NCBI GenBank assembly: GCA_045592985.1
Contig: JAZNVU010000055.1
Location: 1-64,000, forward strand
From: UMGS172 sp045592985
GTDB lineage: Bacteria; Bacillota; Clostridia; Oscillospirales; Acutalibacteraceae
Direction of reading: 5' to 3'
DNA length: 64,000 bases
Under the pieces are notes generated by a model that worked only from the letters and a program-made list of their open reading frames with translations, had not been told where the DNA came from and did no database searches. The position numbers were made by a program, and so were the translations under genes. Every line of letters begins with the position of its first letter. The stretch's first letter is position 1. Shown here piece after piece: positions 26,561 through 35,330 of the stretch.

Positions 26561-27271
26561 ATGTCTTTTGAAAGACTTGATAAACTAATTTCAACAGCCG
26601 CTTGTGTATCGCGAAACGATGCTAAGAGTTTGATAAGACAGGGTAGGGTGACCGTTGACGGTAAGTGTGTTAAGGATTTTGCATGCAGAGTCGAAGAATC
26701 GGCTGTTTTGACAGTTGACGGTGATATAGTTAAATACAAAAAATATGTCTATTATATGCTAAATAAACCGAAAGGTATTCTTTCAGCCTCTAATGATAAA
26801 TCACGCGAAACAGTGGTTGATATTATAGCATCTAAAGTACAACGTAACGGTCTTTTTCCTGTCGGCAGATTAGATAAGGATACCACCGGCCTATTGATAG
26901 TGACTGATGACGGTGATTTTGGCCATAGGGTAATTTCACCTAAAAGCGGTATTGAAAAAGAGTATATAGCGGACGTGGACAAGCCAATAACCGATGATGA
27001 TATTGAAATATTGGCAAACGGCGTGACTCTTGCCGATGGAACAAAATGCTTGCCTGCTAAAATGACCGTTTTAAATGAGAAAAAAACTAAGGTCAGCATT
27101 ATTATAACTGAGGGTAAATATCACGAGATAAAGAGAATATTGGGTGTTGTCGGCGCCGGAGTCAATACTCTTCACCGCTTAAGAATTGGTAAACTAATTC
27201 TTGATTATAAGTTATCTGACGGTGATTTCAGAGAATTAACCGAGTCAGAACTGTTTCTTGTGATAAAATGA
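26561..27271 (+). CDS. rRNA pseudouridine synthase, RsuA/RluB family
   Basis: A 236-residue pseudouridine synthase that isomerises uridine in rRNA. An S4 RNA-binding domain comes first (RLDKLISTAACVSRNDAKSL), followed by the catalytic domain with KPKGILSAS and GRLDKDTTGLLIVTDDG, where Asp105 is the nucleophile. The C-terminal ITEGKYHEIKRILGVVGAGVNTLHRLRIGKL is typical of the RsuA group, which acts on 16S position 516, but 23S-specific RluB-type enzymes look alike and cannot be excluded. Confidence 0.9.
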   Translation: MSFERLDKLISTAACVSRNDAKSLIRQGRVTVDGKCVKDFACRVEESAVLTVDGDIVKYKKYVYYMLNKPKGILSASNDKSRETVVDIIASKVQRNGLFPVGRLDKDTTGLLIVTDDGDFGHRVISPKSGIEKEYIADVDKPITDDDIEILANGVTLADGTKCLPAKMTVLNEKKTKVSIIITEGKYHEIKRILGVVGAGVNTLHRLRIGKLILDYKLSDGDFRELTESELFLVIK

Positions 27272-27403
27272 ACAAAAATTATAAACTAAATATAACTTAA
27301 TTATACAATAATTTACATTGCATTAATATAATTATACATTTCATATAAAATATCACCGTGAAGTTTGGGTGAATTGGGTATAGAAATTATCAGTTTTATT
27401 TGT

Positions 27404-27409
27404 TATAAT
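27404..27409 (+). promoter_or_regulatory. -10 box before sugar ABC ATPase
   Basis: TATAAT stands about 50 bases before the ATG at 27459, but no convincing -35 is found 16-18 bases upstream (TAGAAA there). An activator-dependent promoter would fit. The remainder of 27272-27458 is AT-rich with nothing else recognised. Confidence 0.35.
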
Positions 27410-27458
27410 GCATGAGTAAATTAGTTAAGTACACATTTCTTTAGGAGGAAAGATATTA

Positions 27459-28601
27459 ATGGCAAGCCTTACACTTAAAAACATTTGCAAAAAATATCCC
27501 GGCGGTGTTCTTGCTGTTCAGGAATTCAATCTTGACATCAAGGATAAAGAATTTATTATTCTCGTTGGGCCTTCAGGTTGCGGTAAATCAACAACTCTTC
27601 GTATGATCGCAGGTCTTGAAGAAATCAGCGGCGGTGAACTTTACATCGGTGACCGTTTGGTTAACGACGTAGCACCTAAGGATAGAGATATCGCCATGGT
27701 TTTCCAGAACTATGCACTTTATCCCCATATGACCGTTTTCGATAACATGGCATTTGGTCTTAAACTTCGTAAAACTCCGAAGGAGGAGATTAAGCGTCGT
27801 GTAGAAGAGGCTGCTCGTATTCTTGATATTGAGCATCTTCTCCAGCGTAAACCCGCAGCTCTTTCCGGTGGTCAGCGTCAGCGTGTTGCTTTGGGACGTG
27901 CTATCGTTCGTGAACCGAAGGTCTTCCTTCTTGACGAACCGCTTTCCAACTTGGATGCTAAGCTTCGTGCACAGATGCGTACCGAGATTTCTAAACTTCA
28001 TTTAAGACTTGGAACTACCTTCATCTACGTTACTCACGACCAGACTGAAGCTATGACCATGGGTACCAGAATCGTTGTTATGAAAGATGGTATCGTTCAG
28101 CAGGTTGATACACCTCAGCATCTTTATGATATGCCTTGTAACTCCTTCGTTGCAGGATTTATCGGTTCACCTCAGATGAACTTCCTTGATGCTAAGGTAT
28201 TACAGGAGGGTGAGGATTTCTTTGTAGAGTTTGGTTCTGAAGACACTAAGACCCGTTCCGGTGTTAAATATAAGATTAAACTTCCCGCAGAGAAGAATAA
28301 GAAAGATTGCCTTGTTCCTTACGTTGATAAGGAAGTTATCATTGGTATCCGTCCTGAGCATGTACACGATGAAGAAGAACTTATCGCTAAGTTCCCCGAC
28401 GGTATTGTTGAGGCTAACGTTGAAGTTACCGAGCTTATGGGTGCAGAAAAATACATTTACACCGTTTGCGAAGGTCAGAACATCAACGGCCGTGTTGCTC
28501 CTACTTCTACTGCTCGTCCCGGCGAGACCATCAGAATCACCCTTGAACCCGGTAAGATCCATATCTTTGATAAAGATACTGAGAAAACTGTTACCAACTG
28601 A
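27459..28601 (+). CDS. Sugar ABC transporter ATP-binding protein (MsmX/UgpC type)
   Basis: This 380-residue ATPase powers uptake by carbohydrate ABC importers of the CUT1 class. Walker A is GPSGCGKSTT (near residue 35-45), the Q-loop is FQNYALYPHMTV, the signature LSGGQRQRVALGRA and Walker B VFLLDEPLSNLDA. After about residue 240 comes the OB-type regulatory (TOBE/MalK C-terminal) domain with GIRPEHV. No permease or binding-protein genes are next to it. MsmX-type ATPases often stand alone and serve several sugar importers, so that is the likely role. AGGAGG precedes the ATG. Confidence 0.93.
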   Translation: MASLTLKNICKKYPGGVLAVQEFNLDIKDKEFIILVGPSGCGKSTTLRMIAGLEEISGGELYIGDRLVNDVAPKDRDIAMVFQNYALYPHMTVFDNMAFGLKLRKTPKEEIKRRVEEAARILDIEHLLQRKPAALSGGQRQRVALGRAIVREPKVFLLDEPLSNLDAKLRAQMRTEISKLHLRLGTTFIYVTHDQTEAMTMGTRIVVMKDGIVQQVDTPQHLYDMPCNSFVAGFIGSPQMNFLDAKVLQEGEDFFVEFGSEDTKTRSGVKYKIKLPAEKNKKDCLVPYVDKEVIIGIRPEHVHDEEELIAKFPDGIVEANVEVTELMGAEKYIYTVCEGQNINGRVAPTSTARPGETIRITLEPGKIHIFDKDTEKTVTN

Positions 28602-28625
28602 TTTTGATAAATATCTGCTATTTTT

Positions 28626-28660
28626 ACAGACCTTGAATTTTTTCAAGGTCTGTTTTTTTC
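28626..28660 (+). terminator. Rho-independent terminator after ABC ATPase
   Basis: A 12-bp perfect stem, ACAGACCTTGAA (28626-28637) with TTCAAGGTCTGT (28642-28653), is followed by a T run. Confidence 0.95.
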
Positions 28661-28740
28661 TTTAATGTTTGATTTTTGTTTACATAACACTTAAATTGTA
28701 ATCAAATTGTAACTTTTTTTATGAAATTTGTAATTTACTC

Positions 28741-28769
28741 TTGAAAAAATACAAGATATTGTGTACAAT
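28741..28769 (+). promoter_or_regulatory. Promoter for PucR-type regulator
   Basis: TTGAAA (28741-28746), 17-base spacer, TACAAT (28764-28769), about 54 bases before the ATG at 28823. Confidence 0.7.
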
Positions 28770-28822
28770 AATGATGTATTGATATAAATAATGCATTTTG
28801 CTGAAATTAAGGGGAGAGAAAT

Positions 28823-29917
28823 ATGTCTAACAGACTTTTTCAAGGGGTAATACATCAAATAAAGGATACTATTGATCGCACCATAGGTGTTATTGATGAA
28901 AACTATACCGTTATTGCCTGCAGTGAACTTAGCAGAATCAGAGAAACACATGAAGTTATGTTTGCCGGCGGTTCAGTTCCCGGTTCGAGCGAGATTTTCG
29001 TTAGGGGCCAATATACATATAAATCTTTTGGCACCCCACAAAGACCTGAGTATATTTTGTTTGTTGAAGGTAACGACCCTCAGGCGGCAAAATATGCTTC
29101 CATTCTTGCTGTTTCACTTTCTCATATTAAGTTCTATTATGATGAAAAGTATGACCGTAGTAACTTTATTAAAAATGTTATACTTGACAATATCCTTCAG
29201 GGTGATATAAACCTGAAGGCTCGTGAGTTGCGCTTTAACAGTGATGTTGCTCGTACTGTTTTTCTCATTCGTGTCACCTCAACTAATGAGATTTCGGTTT
29301 ATGATATTATTCAAAACCTGTTCCCCGATAAAAATAAAGATTTCATTATTAACATAAGTGATACAGATATTGCTCTTGTTAAGGAAACTAAGCACGGCAT
29401 CGAGTCTTCTGACCTTGAAAATCTTGCAGGTTCTATTGTTGATACATTAGCAAGCGAGTTCTATTATACCCAGGCTGTTATCGGTATTGGTACTACCGTA
29501 GAAAACCTTAAGGACCTTGCTCGTTCGTTTAAAGAAGCGCAGGTTGCTTTAGAGGTTGGTAAGGTATTCGACACTGAAAAGGCAATTGTGAATTATGATA
29601 ACCTTGGTATTGCAAGACTTATTTATCAGCTTCCCACCACACTTTGTGAGTCATTCTTAAGAGAGGTGTTCAAGCGCGGAACAATTGAAAGTCTTGACCA
29701 GGAAACTTTGTTTACTATTCAGAAATTCTTTGAAAACAACCTTAACGTTTCTGAAACCGCAAGAAAACTGTTTGTTCACAGAAATACTCTTGTTTACCGT
29801 TTAGAGAAGATCAAGAAGATTACCGGTCTTGACCTTCGCGAGTTTGACCATGCAATAATTTTCAAGATTGCTCTTATGGTTAAAAAATATTTAAGAGCAA
29901 CTCCGGTTAAATATTAA
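28823..29917 (+). CDS. PucR/CdaR-type transcriptional regulator
   Basis: A 364-residue regulator. The C-terminal 55 residues form the PucR helix-turn-helix: NLNVSETARKLFVHRNTLVYRLEKI, ending LREFDHAIIFKIALMVKKYL. The middle (about 180-290) resembles the GGDEF-like region of CdaR proteins without catalytic motifs. The N-terminal 100 residues are likely a ligand-sensing domain. CdaR-type proteins usually control sugar-acid or amino-acid use, but no such genes are near. It has its own promoter and sits 8 bases before ftsE, so it may be cotranscribed with ftsEX. Target genes are unknown. Confidence 0.75.
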   Translation: MSNRLFQGVIHQIKDTIDRTIGVIDENYTVIACSELSRIRETHEVMFAGGSVPGSSEIFVRGQYTYKSFGTPQRPEYILFVEGNDPQAAKYASILAVSLSHIKFYYDEKYDRSNFIKNVILDNILQGDINLKARELRFNSDVARTVFLIRVTSTNEISVYDIIQNLFPDKNKDFIINISDTDIALVKETKHGIESSDLENLAGSIVDTLASEFYYTQAVIGIGTTVENLKDLARSFKEAQVALEVGKVFDTEKAIVNYDNLGIARLIYQLPTTLCESFLREVFKRGTIESLDQETLFTIQKFFENNLNVSETARKLFVHRNTLVYRLEKIKKITGLDLREFDHAIIFKIALMVKKYLRATPVKY

Positions 29918-29925
29918 TAGAAAGA

Positions 29926-30663
29926 GTGATTACCATTAACGAGGATTTTGCGATAGGCAAGCGTCCTGAAAAGGCTTCACAGCCGCTCATAGAATTTAAG
30001 GGTGTATCCAAGAATTATGCCAACGGCACACATGCTTTGGATGACGTTAATATAAGAATCAATAAAGGTGAATTTGTATTTGTTGTCGGTCCTTCGGGCG
30101 CCGGCAAAAGTACTTTTATGAAACTGATTATGCGAGAAGAAAAACCTAATACAGGTGATATTTTCGTTAATGGTTTTCATATTACCAAAATGAAAAGGCG
30201 TGCAGTCCCGTACTTTCGCAGAACTATGGGTATCGTTTTTCAGGATTTCCGCCTTATACCTAATATGAACGTGTTTGAAAACGTTGCTTTTGCCATGCAT
30301 GTTGTTGGAGCGTCAAGACAGGAAATTCGTAAGAATGTATCCCGCGCTTTGAATCTTGTTGGACTTGCCGAGAAAGCCAGATGTAAGCCGGCTGAACTTT
30401 CAGGCGGTGAGCAGCAGCGTGTAGGTCTTGCACGCGCGTTGGTAAATAAACCTAATCTGATAATTGCGGACGAGCCTACCGGAAACGTTGACCCTAATAT
30501 GTCATATGAAATAGTTGAACTTTTGACCGAAATTAACCGCAGAGGAACTACTATTCTCATGGTTACTCATGAGCATCAACTTGTTCGTGACTTTGGTCAA
30601 CGAGTTATTATGATTGAAAACGGCAGAATCGTTGCCGATAACGCGAATGGAGGTCTGTTATGA
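29926..30663 (+). CDS. ftsE: Cell-division ATP-binding protein FtsE
   Basis: FtsE is the ATPase that, with FtsX, activates cell-wall hydrolases at the membrane. The 245-residue product has Walker A GPSGAGKSTFMKL, the Q-loop FQDFRLIPNMNVFENV, signature LSGGEQQRVGLARALV and Walker B LIIADEPTGNVDP. The start is uncertain: GTG at 29926 gives an N-terminal extension of about 20 residues before the usual LIEFKGVSKNY, and the ribosome binding site is poor. The stop overlaps ftsX by 4 bases (ATGA). Confidence 0.93.
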   Translation: MITINEDFAIGKRPEKASQPLIEFKGVSKNYANGTHALDDVNIRINKGEFVFVVGPSGAGKSTFMKLIMREEKPNTGDIFVNGFHITKMKRRAVPYFRRTMGIVFQDFRLIPNMNVFENVAFAMHVVGASRQEIRKNVSRALNLVGLAEKARCKPAELSGGEQQRVGLARALVNKPNLIIADEPTGNVDPNMSYEIVELLTEINRRGTTILMVTHEHQLVRDFGQRVIMIENGRIVADNANGGLL

Positions 30664-31661
30664 AATTCACAAGCGTTAAGTATTTAATTGGCAACGGATT
30701 TAAAAATATTTGGCTTAATAAACTCATGTCGGTTGCTTCAATAGGTGTTCTTGTGGCTTGCATGTCGGTTATAGGTCTTGCGGTTGCCGTTTCGCTTAAT
30801 GTTGATAATACGTTAAGCGAAATTGAACAGCAGAATGTTGTTATGGTCTATTTTGAGGACCGTAATTCTGCACTTTATAAGGTCCGTTCAGAACAGTCGG
30901 CTGACGCAACACTTGTTAAAGCCGAGCAAGAAATTACCGAGGACGATTATTCCATACATAATCTCGAAGAAGCACTCGTTTTGTGTAAAAAAATAAGTGA
31001 AATCGATAATATTAATTCGATTGAATATTTTTCAAGTGATGAATTGTTGGAAAATGCCAAAGATGCCGTTGCTAATGCGTCTTCTGATATTTTTTCGGTT
31101 ATTGAGAATCCGATGTCGTGCGGTGCGCGCGTTACAATGACCGACCTTTCTTTATTTGATGAGACAATTAAAGATATCGAAAATCTTCATGGCGTTGATG
31201 AAATATCATCTCTAAGAGATATTGCAGAAAAAATCACTATCATTAAAAGAGCAATTGCAATTGTTGGTTTTTGGATAGTTGCTATACTTATGATTATTGC
31301 TTTGGTAATTGTTTCAAATACCATTCGCGTAACTATGTATAGTCGTAAGCTTGAAATTAGTATTATGAAGGCTGTAGGTGCCACCGATTCGTTTGTCCGT
31401 CTTCCTTTTATGATTGAAGGTGTGACAATCGGATTGTTGTCGGCGTGCATAACCGTTTCAATTCTGTATTTTGTGTATAATGCAGTGCAAGAAACCGTTA
31501 AAAGTGCTTTAAGCCTTACGTCTATTATTCCGTTCTCCGAGTTTTTCTGGTTGATTTTTGGAATTTTTGGCGGAATAGGTTGTTTCGCAGGACTTTTTGC
31601 CAGTGCAATTATGATTAATAAGTATTTGAGAAAGGAAGGCAGTGAATTCCGTGCGCTTTAA
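30660..31661 (+). CDS. ftsX: Cell-division membrane protein FtsX
   Basis: FtsX is the membrane partner of FtsE and passes the signal from ATP hydrolysis to extracellular murein hydrolases. The 333 residues give one N-terminal membrane helix (about 22-45), a large extracellular loop (about 50-190) that should bind the hydrolase, and three C-terminal helices (about 200-225, 253-275 and 295-320) of the FtsX/MacB core. A long insert of charged residues (about 68-95, after FEDRNSALYKV) makes the loop larger than in many homologues. The 3' end overlaps the first EnvC-like gene by 20 bases, supporting functional coupling. Confidence 0.92.
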   Translation: MKFTSVKYLIGNGFKNIWLNKLMSVASIGVLVACMSVIGLAVAVSLNVDNTLSEIEQQNVVMVYFEDRNSALYKVRSEQSADATLVKAEQEITEDDYSIHNLEEALVLCKKISEIDNINSIEYFSSDELLENAKDAVANASSDIFSVIENPMSCGARVTMTDLSLFDETIKDIENLHGVDEISSLRDIAEKITIIKRAIAIVGFWIVAILMIIALVIVSNTIRVTMYSRKLEISIMKAVGATDSFVRLPFMIEGVTIGLLSACITVSILYFVYNAVQETVKSALSLTSIIPFSEFFWLIFGIFGGIGCFAGLFASAIMINKYLRKEGSEFRAL

Positions 31662-32841
31662 AAAGACAGTTATATCGATATTGTGTCTTAGTTTTGTCTT
31701 TTCTGCTTTTTTCTGCAATGCCGATGTTAATGATACGGACGTTGCAAAAGCGGATGTAATCAGTGATTACGAAGATAAGATTGATGAACTTGAACAACAA
31801 CAGAAGGAAATAGAGGCTGAGATTAAGGATCTTCAATCAAAAACTAAAGATAAAGAAAAAGAAAAACAACTGCTTGCTGAAAGAATTGCTGTTATCCAAA
31901 GTCAAATCACACTTTGCAATACTCAAATTGCTGAATGTGACAATAAAATTGCCAATTTAGAGCAAGATATAGCCGATAAAGAGACAGAACTTGAAAAGAC
32001 CAAGTATCTGTTTTCGCAGCGTCTCCGCGCTATATATATGAGTGGCGGTATGACCGCTTCTACTTTGTCGGTAATTCTTAGTGCCGAAAATCTTTCTGAC
32101 CTTCTCACAAAGACCGAACTTACAAAGAACATCAGTGCATATGATAACGCGTTGATGGCAAAACTTGTGAGTGATATGGAGAAAATCGAAAAGAGCAAGG
32201 CTGACATTGTTTTGCTTATAGAAGAACAGAAAGGCGTAAAAGCCATTCTTGATCAAAAAAAGGCCGAACTTAATAAGCAGGTCAGTGATATAAATTCAGT
32301 TATATCTGATATTAAAGACGATGTTTCTTCTCTAAAAAATCAGTCTGATAAACTAGAAAAAGCGATTGCTGAGTATGAACAGGCTATTAAGGACGCTCAG
32401 AATCAATATAAAGATCAGTATTATGACGGTAAGTTTGCCTGGCCTTGTCCCGGTCACTATAACATTACATCACCTTACGGTTACAGAAACCATCCCATCA
32501 GTGGTAAATATAAGTTCCATAAAGGTATAGATATTGCAGGCGGCGGTATTAAAGGTAAACCTATTGTAGCGGCTGCCGACGGTATAGTATCTATTGCCAA
32601 GTATAATTCAGGCGGATACGGCTATTATGTAATGGTCAACCACGGTACGGGTGATGACGGTAAAACCTATGTTACCCTTTATGCTCATATGTCTAAGTAT
32701 ATTGTTAAAGTTGGTCAGAAGGTTAAGAAAGGTGAGACCATAGGTTATGTTGGCACCACGGGTGCTTCAACTGGTTATCATCTTCATTTTGAAGTCCGTG
32801 TAAATGGTAATACTACTGACCCTAAGAGTTATTTTAAATAA
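31642..32841 (+). CDS. Murein hydrolase activator EnvC-like, M23 peptidase, copy 1
   Basis: A secreted protein of 399 residues. A signal peptide (about 1-36) is followed by a long coiled coil (about 40-250) built from Glu/Lys/Gln-rich heptads and a C-terminal LytM/M23 domain. The M23 metal ligands are visible: HKGIDIAGG (His and Asp), and HMSK and HLHFEVR at the end. Such proteins cut peptidoglycan cross-links and are switched on by FtsEX through the coiled coil. All zinc ligands appear kept, so it may be catalytically active, unlike E. coli EnvC. The start is GTG at 31642 with AAAGGA upstream, inside ftsX. It is 22 bases from a paralogue. Confidence 0.88.
   Translation: MNSVRFKKTVISILCLSFVFSAFFCNADVNDTDVAKADVISDYEDKIDELEQQQKEIEAEIKDLQSKTKDKEKEKQLLAERIAVIQSQITLCNTQIAECDNKIANLEQDIADKETELEKTKYLFSQRLRAIYMSGGMTASTLSVILSAENLSDLLTKTELTKNISAYDNALMAKLVSDMEKIEKSKADIVLLIEEQKGVKAILDQKKAELNKQVSDINSVISDIKDDVSSLKNQSDKLEKAIAEYEQAIKDAQNQYKDQYYDGKFAWPCPGHYNITSPYGYRNHPISGKYKFHKGIDIAGGGIKGKPIVAAADGIVSIAKYNSGGYGYYVMVNHGTGDDGKTYVTLYAHMSKYIVKVGQKVKKGETIGYVGTTGASTGYHLHFEVRVNGNTTDPKSYFK
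31931..32054 (+). repeat. Near-identical tract in copy 1 of the EnvC-like pair
   Basis: This 124-base stretch equals 33144-33267 of copy 2 except for one base (31954 A against 33167 G). Sequence on both sides differs at many synonymous sites. Confidence 0.9.
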
Positions 32842-32863
32842 CTTTTAAAAGAAAGGATATTGT

Positions 32864-34054
32864 GTGAGTTTTAAAAAGTTAATCATTATTGTTCTTTGTT
32901 TGTGCTTTGTTGTTTCTTCGGCGTTTACTTCGTCAAATTTTAATCTATCCGGTACTGCTAAAGCGGATACGATAAGCGATTATAAAGATAAGATAAGTGA
33001 ACTTGAACAACAACAGAAGGAAATTGAGGACGAAATAAGAGACCTCAAGTCACAGTCTAAGGACAAAGAAAAAGAGAAGCAACTGCTTTCCAAAAGAATA
33101 GATGTTATTCAAAGCCAGATTACTATATGTAACGAGCAGATATCTGAATGTGACAATAAAATTGCCGATTTAGAGCAAGATATAGCCGATAAAGAGACAG
33201 AACTTGAAAAGACCAAGTATCTGTTTTCGCAGCGTCTCCGCGCTATATATATGAGTGGCGGTATGACTGCTTCTACTTTATCGGTCATACTTAGTGCCGA
33301 AAACCTTTTGGATTTACTCACTAAAACTGAACTCACAAAGAACATCAGTGCGTATGATAATGCGTTGATGGCAAAACTTGTGAGTGATATGGAGAAAATA
33401 GAACAAAGTAAATCCGAGATATTAGTTTTGGTTGAGGAGCAACATGCAGTCAAGGCTATTTTGGATGAAAAAAAGGCAGAACTTAAAAAGGAAGTCAGTG
33501 AGATAAATTCAATTATTGCCGGCATACAAAGTGATGTTAATGCTCTTCAGAATCAGTCAGATAAACTAGAAAAAGCAATTGCTGAGTATGAACAAGCTAT
33601 TAAAGATGCTCAGAATCAGTACAAAGACCAGTATTATGATGGCAAATTCACATGGCCATGTCCCGGTTATTATACAATTACATCACCTTACGGATATAGA
33701 AACCATCCTATTACCGGTAAATATAAGTTCCATAAAGGAATAGATATTGCTGGCGGTGGTATCAAAGGTAAACCCATCGTTGCTGCTGCCGACGGTATTG
33801 TGTCAATCGCAAAGTACAACTCTGGTGGCTATGGCTATTATGTGATGGTAAACCACGGTACGGCGGATGACGGAAAATCATACGTAACACTGTATGCACA
33901 CATGACTAAGTATATTGTCAAAGTGGGCCAAAAGGTTAAAAAGGGTGAAACAATAGGTTATGTGGGTACTACAGGTGCTTCAAAGGGATATCATTTGCAT
34001 TTTGAAGTCCGTGTAAATGGTGATACTACTGACCCGAAGAAATATTTTAAATAA
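32864..34054 (+). CDS. Murein hydrolase activator EnvC-like, M23 peptidase, copy 2
   Basis: A 396-residue paralogue of the gene just upstream, with the same layout: signal peptide (about 1-33), coiled coil (about 38-245) and an M23 domain with HKGIDIAGG, HMTK and HLHFEVR. The zinc ligands appear intact. The protein differs from copy 1 mainly in the signal peptide and in the coiled coil between about residues 185 and 225, which may alter the FtsX contact. The start is GTG at 32864, 6 bases after AAGGA. It is followed by a terminator, so it closes the ftsE-ftsX-hydrolase operon. Confidence 0.88.
   Translation: MSFKKLIIIVLCLCFVVSSAFTSSNFNLSGTAKADTISDYKDKISELEQQQKEIEDEIRDLKSQSKDKEKEKQLLSKRIDVIQSQITICNEQISECDNKIADLEQDIADKETELEKTKYLFSQRLRAIYMSGGMTASTLSVILSAENLLDLLTKTELTKNISAYDNALMAKLVSDMEKIEQSKSEILVLVEEQHAVKAILDEKKAELKKEVSEINSIIAGIQSDVNALQNQSDKLEKAIAEYEQAIKDAQNQYKDQYYDGKFTWPCPGYYTITSPYGYRNHPITGKYKFHKGIDIAGGGIKGKPIVAAADGIVSIAKYNSGGYGYYVMVNHGTADDGKSYVTLYAHMTKYIVKVGQKVKKGETIGYVGTTGASKGYHLHFEVRVNGDTTDPKKYFK
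33144..33267 (+). repeat. Near-identical tract in copy 2 of the EnvC-like pair
   Basis: Partner of 31931-32054 at a distance of 1213 bases; one mismatch in 124 bases. Confidence 0.9.
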
Positions 34055-34059
34055 AAATT

Positions 34060-34088
34060 GCGGGCTGTCATACCGTCAGCCCGCTTTT
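34060..34088 (+). terminator. Terminator between hydrolase copy 2 and ctpA
   Basis: GCGGGCTG (34060-34067) pairs with CAGCCCGC (34077-34084), followed by only four T. The short T run may allow read-through into ctpA. Confidence 0.7.
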
Positions 34089-34115
34089 ATGATATTAATT
34101 TAAGGAAGTTGAGTA

Positions 34116-35330
34116 ATGAATAAAACTTTTTCTTTAAAGCACGTGATTACTATTGCTGCGTTTTGCATAGCATCTTCTATTGCTGTTACATCAATGGCTT
34201 TTCAGTTGCTTATTCCGTCTGATACACCTGATATGATGCCGGGTAGCGCAACAGTTTCGGATGAATTGTTGCTGAGCGATAAGATAAAGGAAATAAAAGA
34301 ACTTGTCAACAAATACTATGTTGGGGATATAGATTCCGATACTATGGCTGATATGATTTGTACAGGTTATGTAGCGGGTCTTAATGACCGTTATTCTGCA
34401 TATATACCTAAAGAAGAAGCAGAGGAAAGCCTTAATTCATTCTATGGTGTCAATAGCGGTATGGGTGTTCAAATTTCACAGCATCCCGACAATAAAACTA
34501 TGTACGTCCTTGAAGTTCATAAGGATAGTCCTGCTATGCAGGCAGGTATTCTACGTGGTGATGAAATTATCTCGGTTGATGATAAAATTATTGCTGAATT
34601 CGGGTATACCGAAACATTGAATTATATCAAATCTGCGCCTCTTGGCTCATCGGCACATGTCGTTATTAACCGCGGCGGTGAAACCGTAGAACTTGATGTT
34701 ACCCTTACTCAATTTGCTAGCCAGTCAGTCTTTTATCGTTTGATAGATGATAAAGGATATATATTGATAACAGGTTTTAATGAGCGTTCGCCCGAGCAAT
34801 TTAGAGAAGCGGTAGAAAGTTTGAACGACCAAGGTGCAACAGCACTGATTATAGATCTTCGAGGTAACGGTGGTGGTACACTCAACGCAGCACATAAAAT
34901 GCTTGATTATGTGATACCCGAAGGTCTTGCAATTAAGGTGACATATAAAAACGACAATATGAACGAGATTTATATGTCGGATGCATCTGAAGTCAAGCTT
35001 CCGATAGTATGCCTTACTGATGGTAACACTGCAAGCGCATCAGAACTTTTTGTTCAGGGCATGAAGGATTACAACAAGGCTGTTTCGGTGGGACGTCTTA
35101 CTTTTGGTAAAGGTGTCGTTCAAAGGACATATTCTTTGAGCGATGGTTCTCTTGTTAGGTTCACTGTAGGTAAATATTATACTGCTAACGGTAATTGTCT
35201 TGACGGTATTGGGGTAACGCCTGATGTTGAGGTGGAATATTCAGAAGAGGAATTGAAGTACCGTCTTATTAACGGTATCGAACAAGATAAAGATTTTCTT
35301 GCTGCGGTCGAGTATCTTGACGCTCAGTAA
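34116..35330 (+). CDS. C-terminal processing peptidase (S41, CtpA/CtpB-like)
   Basis: A 404-residue secreted or membrane-anchored serine protease. An N-terminal hydrophobic segment (about 7-30) is followed by a PDZ domain (about 95-185, GMGVQISQHPDN then GDEIISVDDKII) and the S41 core. Ser307 in NTASASELF and Lys332 in TFGKGVVQ are 25 residues apart, as in B. subtilis CtpB, and make the catalytic pair. Its place after ftsEX-hydrolase is conserved in Clostridia, which suggests a cell-wall role. CtpB proteins also cut SpoIVFA during sporulation. A BofC-like gene converges on its 3' end and overlaps it by 7 bases. Confidence 0.9.
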   Translation: MNKTFSLKHVITIAAFCIASSIAVTSMAFQLLIPSDTPDMMPGSATVSDELLLSDKIKEIKELVNKYYVGDIDSDTMADMICTGYVAGLNDRYSAYIPKEEAEESLNSFYGVNSGMGVQISQHPDNKTMYVLEVHKDSPAMQAGILRGDEIISVDDKIIAEFGYTETLNYIKSAPLGSSAHVVINRGGETVELDVTLTQFASQSVFYRLIDDKGYILITGFNERSPEQFREAVESLNDQGATALIIDLRGNGGGTLNAAHKMLDYVIPEGLAIKVTYKNDNMNEIYMSDASEVKLPIVCLTDGNTASASELFVQGMKDYNKAVSVGRLTFGKGVVQRTYSLSDGSLVRFTVGKYYTANGNCLDGIGVTPDVEVEYSEEELKYRLINGIEQDKDFLAAVEYLDAQ

